Assembly (NCBI GenBank): GCA_038205115.1
Contig: JBBRCE010000081.1
Coordinates: 1-15,694, forward strand
Origin: JBBRCE01 sp038205115
Lineage (GTDB): Bacteria > Planctomycetota > Planctomycetia > Pirellulales > JBBRCE01
Direction of reading: 5' to 3'
DNA: 15,694 nucleotides
Part shown: one piece after another, positions 14,451 to 15,694 of the stretch
How positions within the stretch are numbered: the stretch's first letter is position 1
Layout: every line of letters begins with the position of its first letter
Position numbers and translations under genes: made by a program
The notes under the pieces: generated by a model
What the model saw: the letters and a program-made list of their open reading frames with translations, nothing else
What the model was told of the DNA's origin: nothing
The model's database searches: none

Positions 14451-15694
14451 ATGTCAGGCGCATTCGGCATATTTCGTAAACGGCAAAAAACCTTGATGGC
14501 GTTCTTCGCCGTCGTGCTGATGATTGCCTTCGGCTATTCGTACGTCGCGGGCCGCGGCGGCGGCGGAGACTCGCCAACGAGTCGGGTGCGCCGCGATACC
14601 GTGATGGCCACTTGGAAATACGGCGAGATTACCGAAGGTCAACTGAAAGAGCGCCTGGATTCACGTAAGTTAGTCAACAGGTTCTTGCAAGAAGCCTCGA
14701 GTCTGGCCGCCAGTAAGCCGGCCAAACCCGCCGCGGAACAGCCGCGTCAGGCGCACTTTCCCGAGACGGAACCCGATGTTGTTGACGCCATGCTGCTGGC
14801 CAAAAAAGCCGAACTGTCGGGTCTCGTCGTCAGCGACCAGGCCGTCAATGATTTCTTAAGCATGATCACGGCCGATCGACTGACTGCTGACGAAATGAGT
14901 CAGTTGGTTTCGCGGTTGAACGGAGCGCAGATGCGCGTCACGCAGCCGATTCTGTTCGAAGCCATCGCGCACGAGTTGCTGGCCTTTAACTACGCGAATT
15001 TGTTCGACAAATCGCTGGATCGCTACGGCGACACGGTTGGCCAGCGTTGGGATTATTACAACCGGCTGAATCGCGAGATGACCGTCAAGGCCATGCAAGT
15101 TTCGGTTAAGGATTTTGTCAAGAAAGCGCCGAAGCCCAGTAGCGAAGAACTGCGTACTTTTTACGAGAAGCACAAAGACACCATTCCTTCGCCCGCTTCG
15201 CCCGAATTGGGTTTTAAGGTGCCGCGGAAGGTCAAGTTGCAGTACTTTCGGCTCGATCTGGCCAAGTTCATTGATAACGTCGATCCCAGCAGCGAAGAAA
15301 TCAGCGAAGCCAACATCAAGAAGTATTACGAAACGCACTTGAATGAGTTCCGCAAAATCAAGTTGGGCGGAGACTTCAAACTGAATCCGGACGAAAAGCC
15401 GGAAAAGACCAACGTTTCGCCGGGCAAGAGCGAACTCGAACTGCGTAAAGAAGTCGATTCACCAGCCAGTGACGGCAAAACCGGTGAACAGCCCAAGGGC
15501 GAAACGCCAGACACCGCTTCTCCGCCAAAAGCCAGCGATCCGCCTGCGACAGAGAAATCGGCCGACGAAAAGAAACCCGACGAAAAGAAACCCGACGAAA
15601 AGAAACCCGACGAAAAGAAACCCGACGAAAAGAAACCCGACGAAAAGAAACCCGACGAAAAGAAACCCGACGAAAAGAAACCCGACGCAAAGAA
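14451..15694 (+). CDS. Membrane-anchored SurA/PpiD-like periplasmic chaperone, N-terminal part
   Basis: Open from ATG 14451 to the right edge: 414 codons and two further bases, so the C-terminus is missing. A short basic N-terminus (FRKRQK) leads into one membrane helix (about 14-33), as in PpiD, placing the rest outside the cytoplasmic membrane. Residues about 50-230 are helical and resemble SurA N-terminal chaperone domains, e.g. AELSGLVVSDQAVNDFL. Two repeats of a parvulin-linker type motif follow: SSEELRTFYEKHKDTI, and ISEANIKKYYETHLNEF after KVKLQYFRLDLAKF. A parvulin (PpiC) domain would be expected downstream but is not seen. From residue 335 the chain becomes Lys/Glu/Pro/Asp-rich, ending in eight DEKKP repeats. 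The start is supported by AAGGA at 14436-14440, 10 nt upstream. The role in folding exported proteins is inferred; prolyl isomerase activity cannot be confirmed. Confidence 0.75.
   Translation, partial: MSGAFGIFRKRQKTLMAFFAVVLMIAFGYSYVAGRGGGGDSPTSRVRRDTVMATWKYGEITEGQLKERLDSRKLVNRFLQEASSLAASKPAKPAAEQPRQAHFPETEPDVVDAMLLAKKAELSGLVVSDQAVNDFLSMITADRLTADEMSQLVSRLNGAQMRVTQPILFEAIAHELLAFNYANLFDKSLDRYGDTVGQRWDYYNRLNREMTVKAMQVSVKDFVKKAPKPSSEELRTFYEKHKDTIPSPASPELGFKVPRKVKLQYFRLDLAKFIDNVDPSSEEISEANIKKYYETHLNEFRKIKLGGDFKLNPDEKPEKTNVSPGKSELELRKEVDSPASDGKTGEQPKGETPDTASPPKASDPPATEKSADEKKPDEKKPDEKKPDEKKPDEKKPDEKKPDEKKPDEKKPDAK
15564..15694 (+). repeat. 15-nt in-frame tandem repeat encoding (DEKKP)n
   Basis: Eight perfect copies of GACGAAAAGAAACCC (15564-15683) are followed by a ninth, partial copy with one change (GACGCAAAGAA, giving DAK) that is cut by the window end. 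The unit is exactly five codons, so copy-number changes keep the frame. The copies are identical at the base level, which points to recent expansion. Being at the window edge, it could also mark an assembly break point. Confidence 0.95.

Noticed and set aside
15376..15690. Minus-strand frame encoding repeated FRRVS units
   Set aside because: It is the reverse reading of the DEKKP tandem repeat; the plus frame has a start, ribosome site and membrane helix.
15564..15694. CRISPR array
   Set aside because: The units are 15 nt, directly adjacent without spacers and in frame with a coding sequence.

Overview
The window reads as a piece of a moderately GC-rich chromosome, most likely from a planctomycete (Pirellulales-like). 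This is an inference from family resemblance. PurN carries the SGGGTTLQ version of its N-terminal loop. The isoleucyl-tRNA synthetase is long and has an HPGH signature. TopA has Toprim-type C-terminal repeats and a histone H1-like tail in place of zinc ribbons. A small membrane protein has the 'F-x-LK-x-LL' entry into its first helix that is frequent in that phylum. No rRNA, tRNA, insertion sequence, phage gene or CRISPR array is visible.

Layout from left to right. Positions 1-43 (minus) hold the first 14 codons of a secreted-protein gene. Positions 267-4447 (minus) hold ileS followed by purN. They are joined by a GTGA stop/start overlap, and ileS has its own extended -10 type promoter at 4494-4522. 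Positions 4620-10435 (minus) hold a tight three-gene operon: a coiled-coil protein of 375 aa, a P-loop ATPase of 765 aa, and a 795-aa fusion of a Cas4/RecB-like PD-(D/E)XK nuclease with a HerA-type DNA-translocating ATPase. Gene joints are 3 nt and a 1-nt TAATG overlap. A good sigma70-like promoter (10482-10510) lies just ahead of the operon. A divergent promoter (10579-10607) drives a four-helix membrane protein (10649-11203, plus), which converges on topA (11250-14084, minus). After a 366-base divergent spacer with a perfect 10-bp inverted repeat, a membrane-anchored PpiD/SurA-like chaperone gene (14451 onward, plus) runs off the right edge while still inside a (DEKKP)n tandem repeat.

The housekeeping genes (ileS, purN, topA, the SurA-like chaperone) are ordinary in role. 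The three-gene operon is the accessory-looking part and the best candidate for an undescribed system. It combines a DNA pump and a nuclease in one chain with a second ATPase that may carry a worn restriction-endonuclease-like domain, plus a lysine/alanine-rich coiled-coil protein with a possible winged helix. The domain logic resembles HerA-NurA end resection and the nuclease/SIR2-HerA and Dnd/Ssp defence modules, but the gene set does not match any of these. Whether it acts in repair or in defence cannot be settled from this window.
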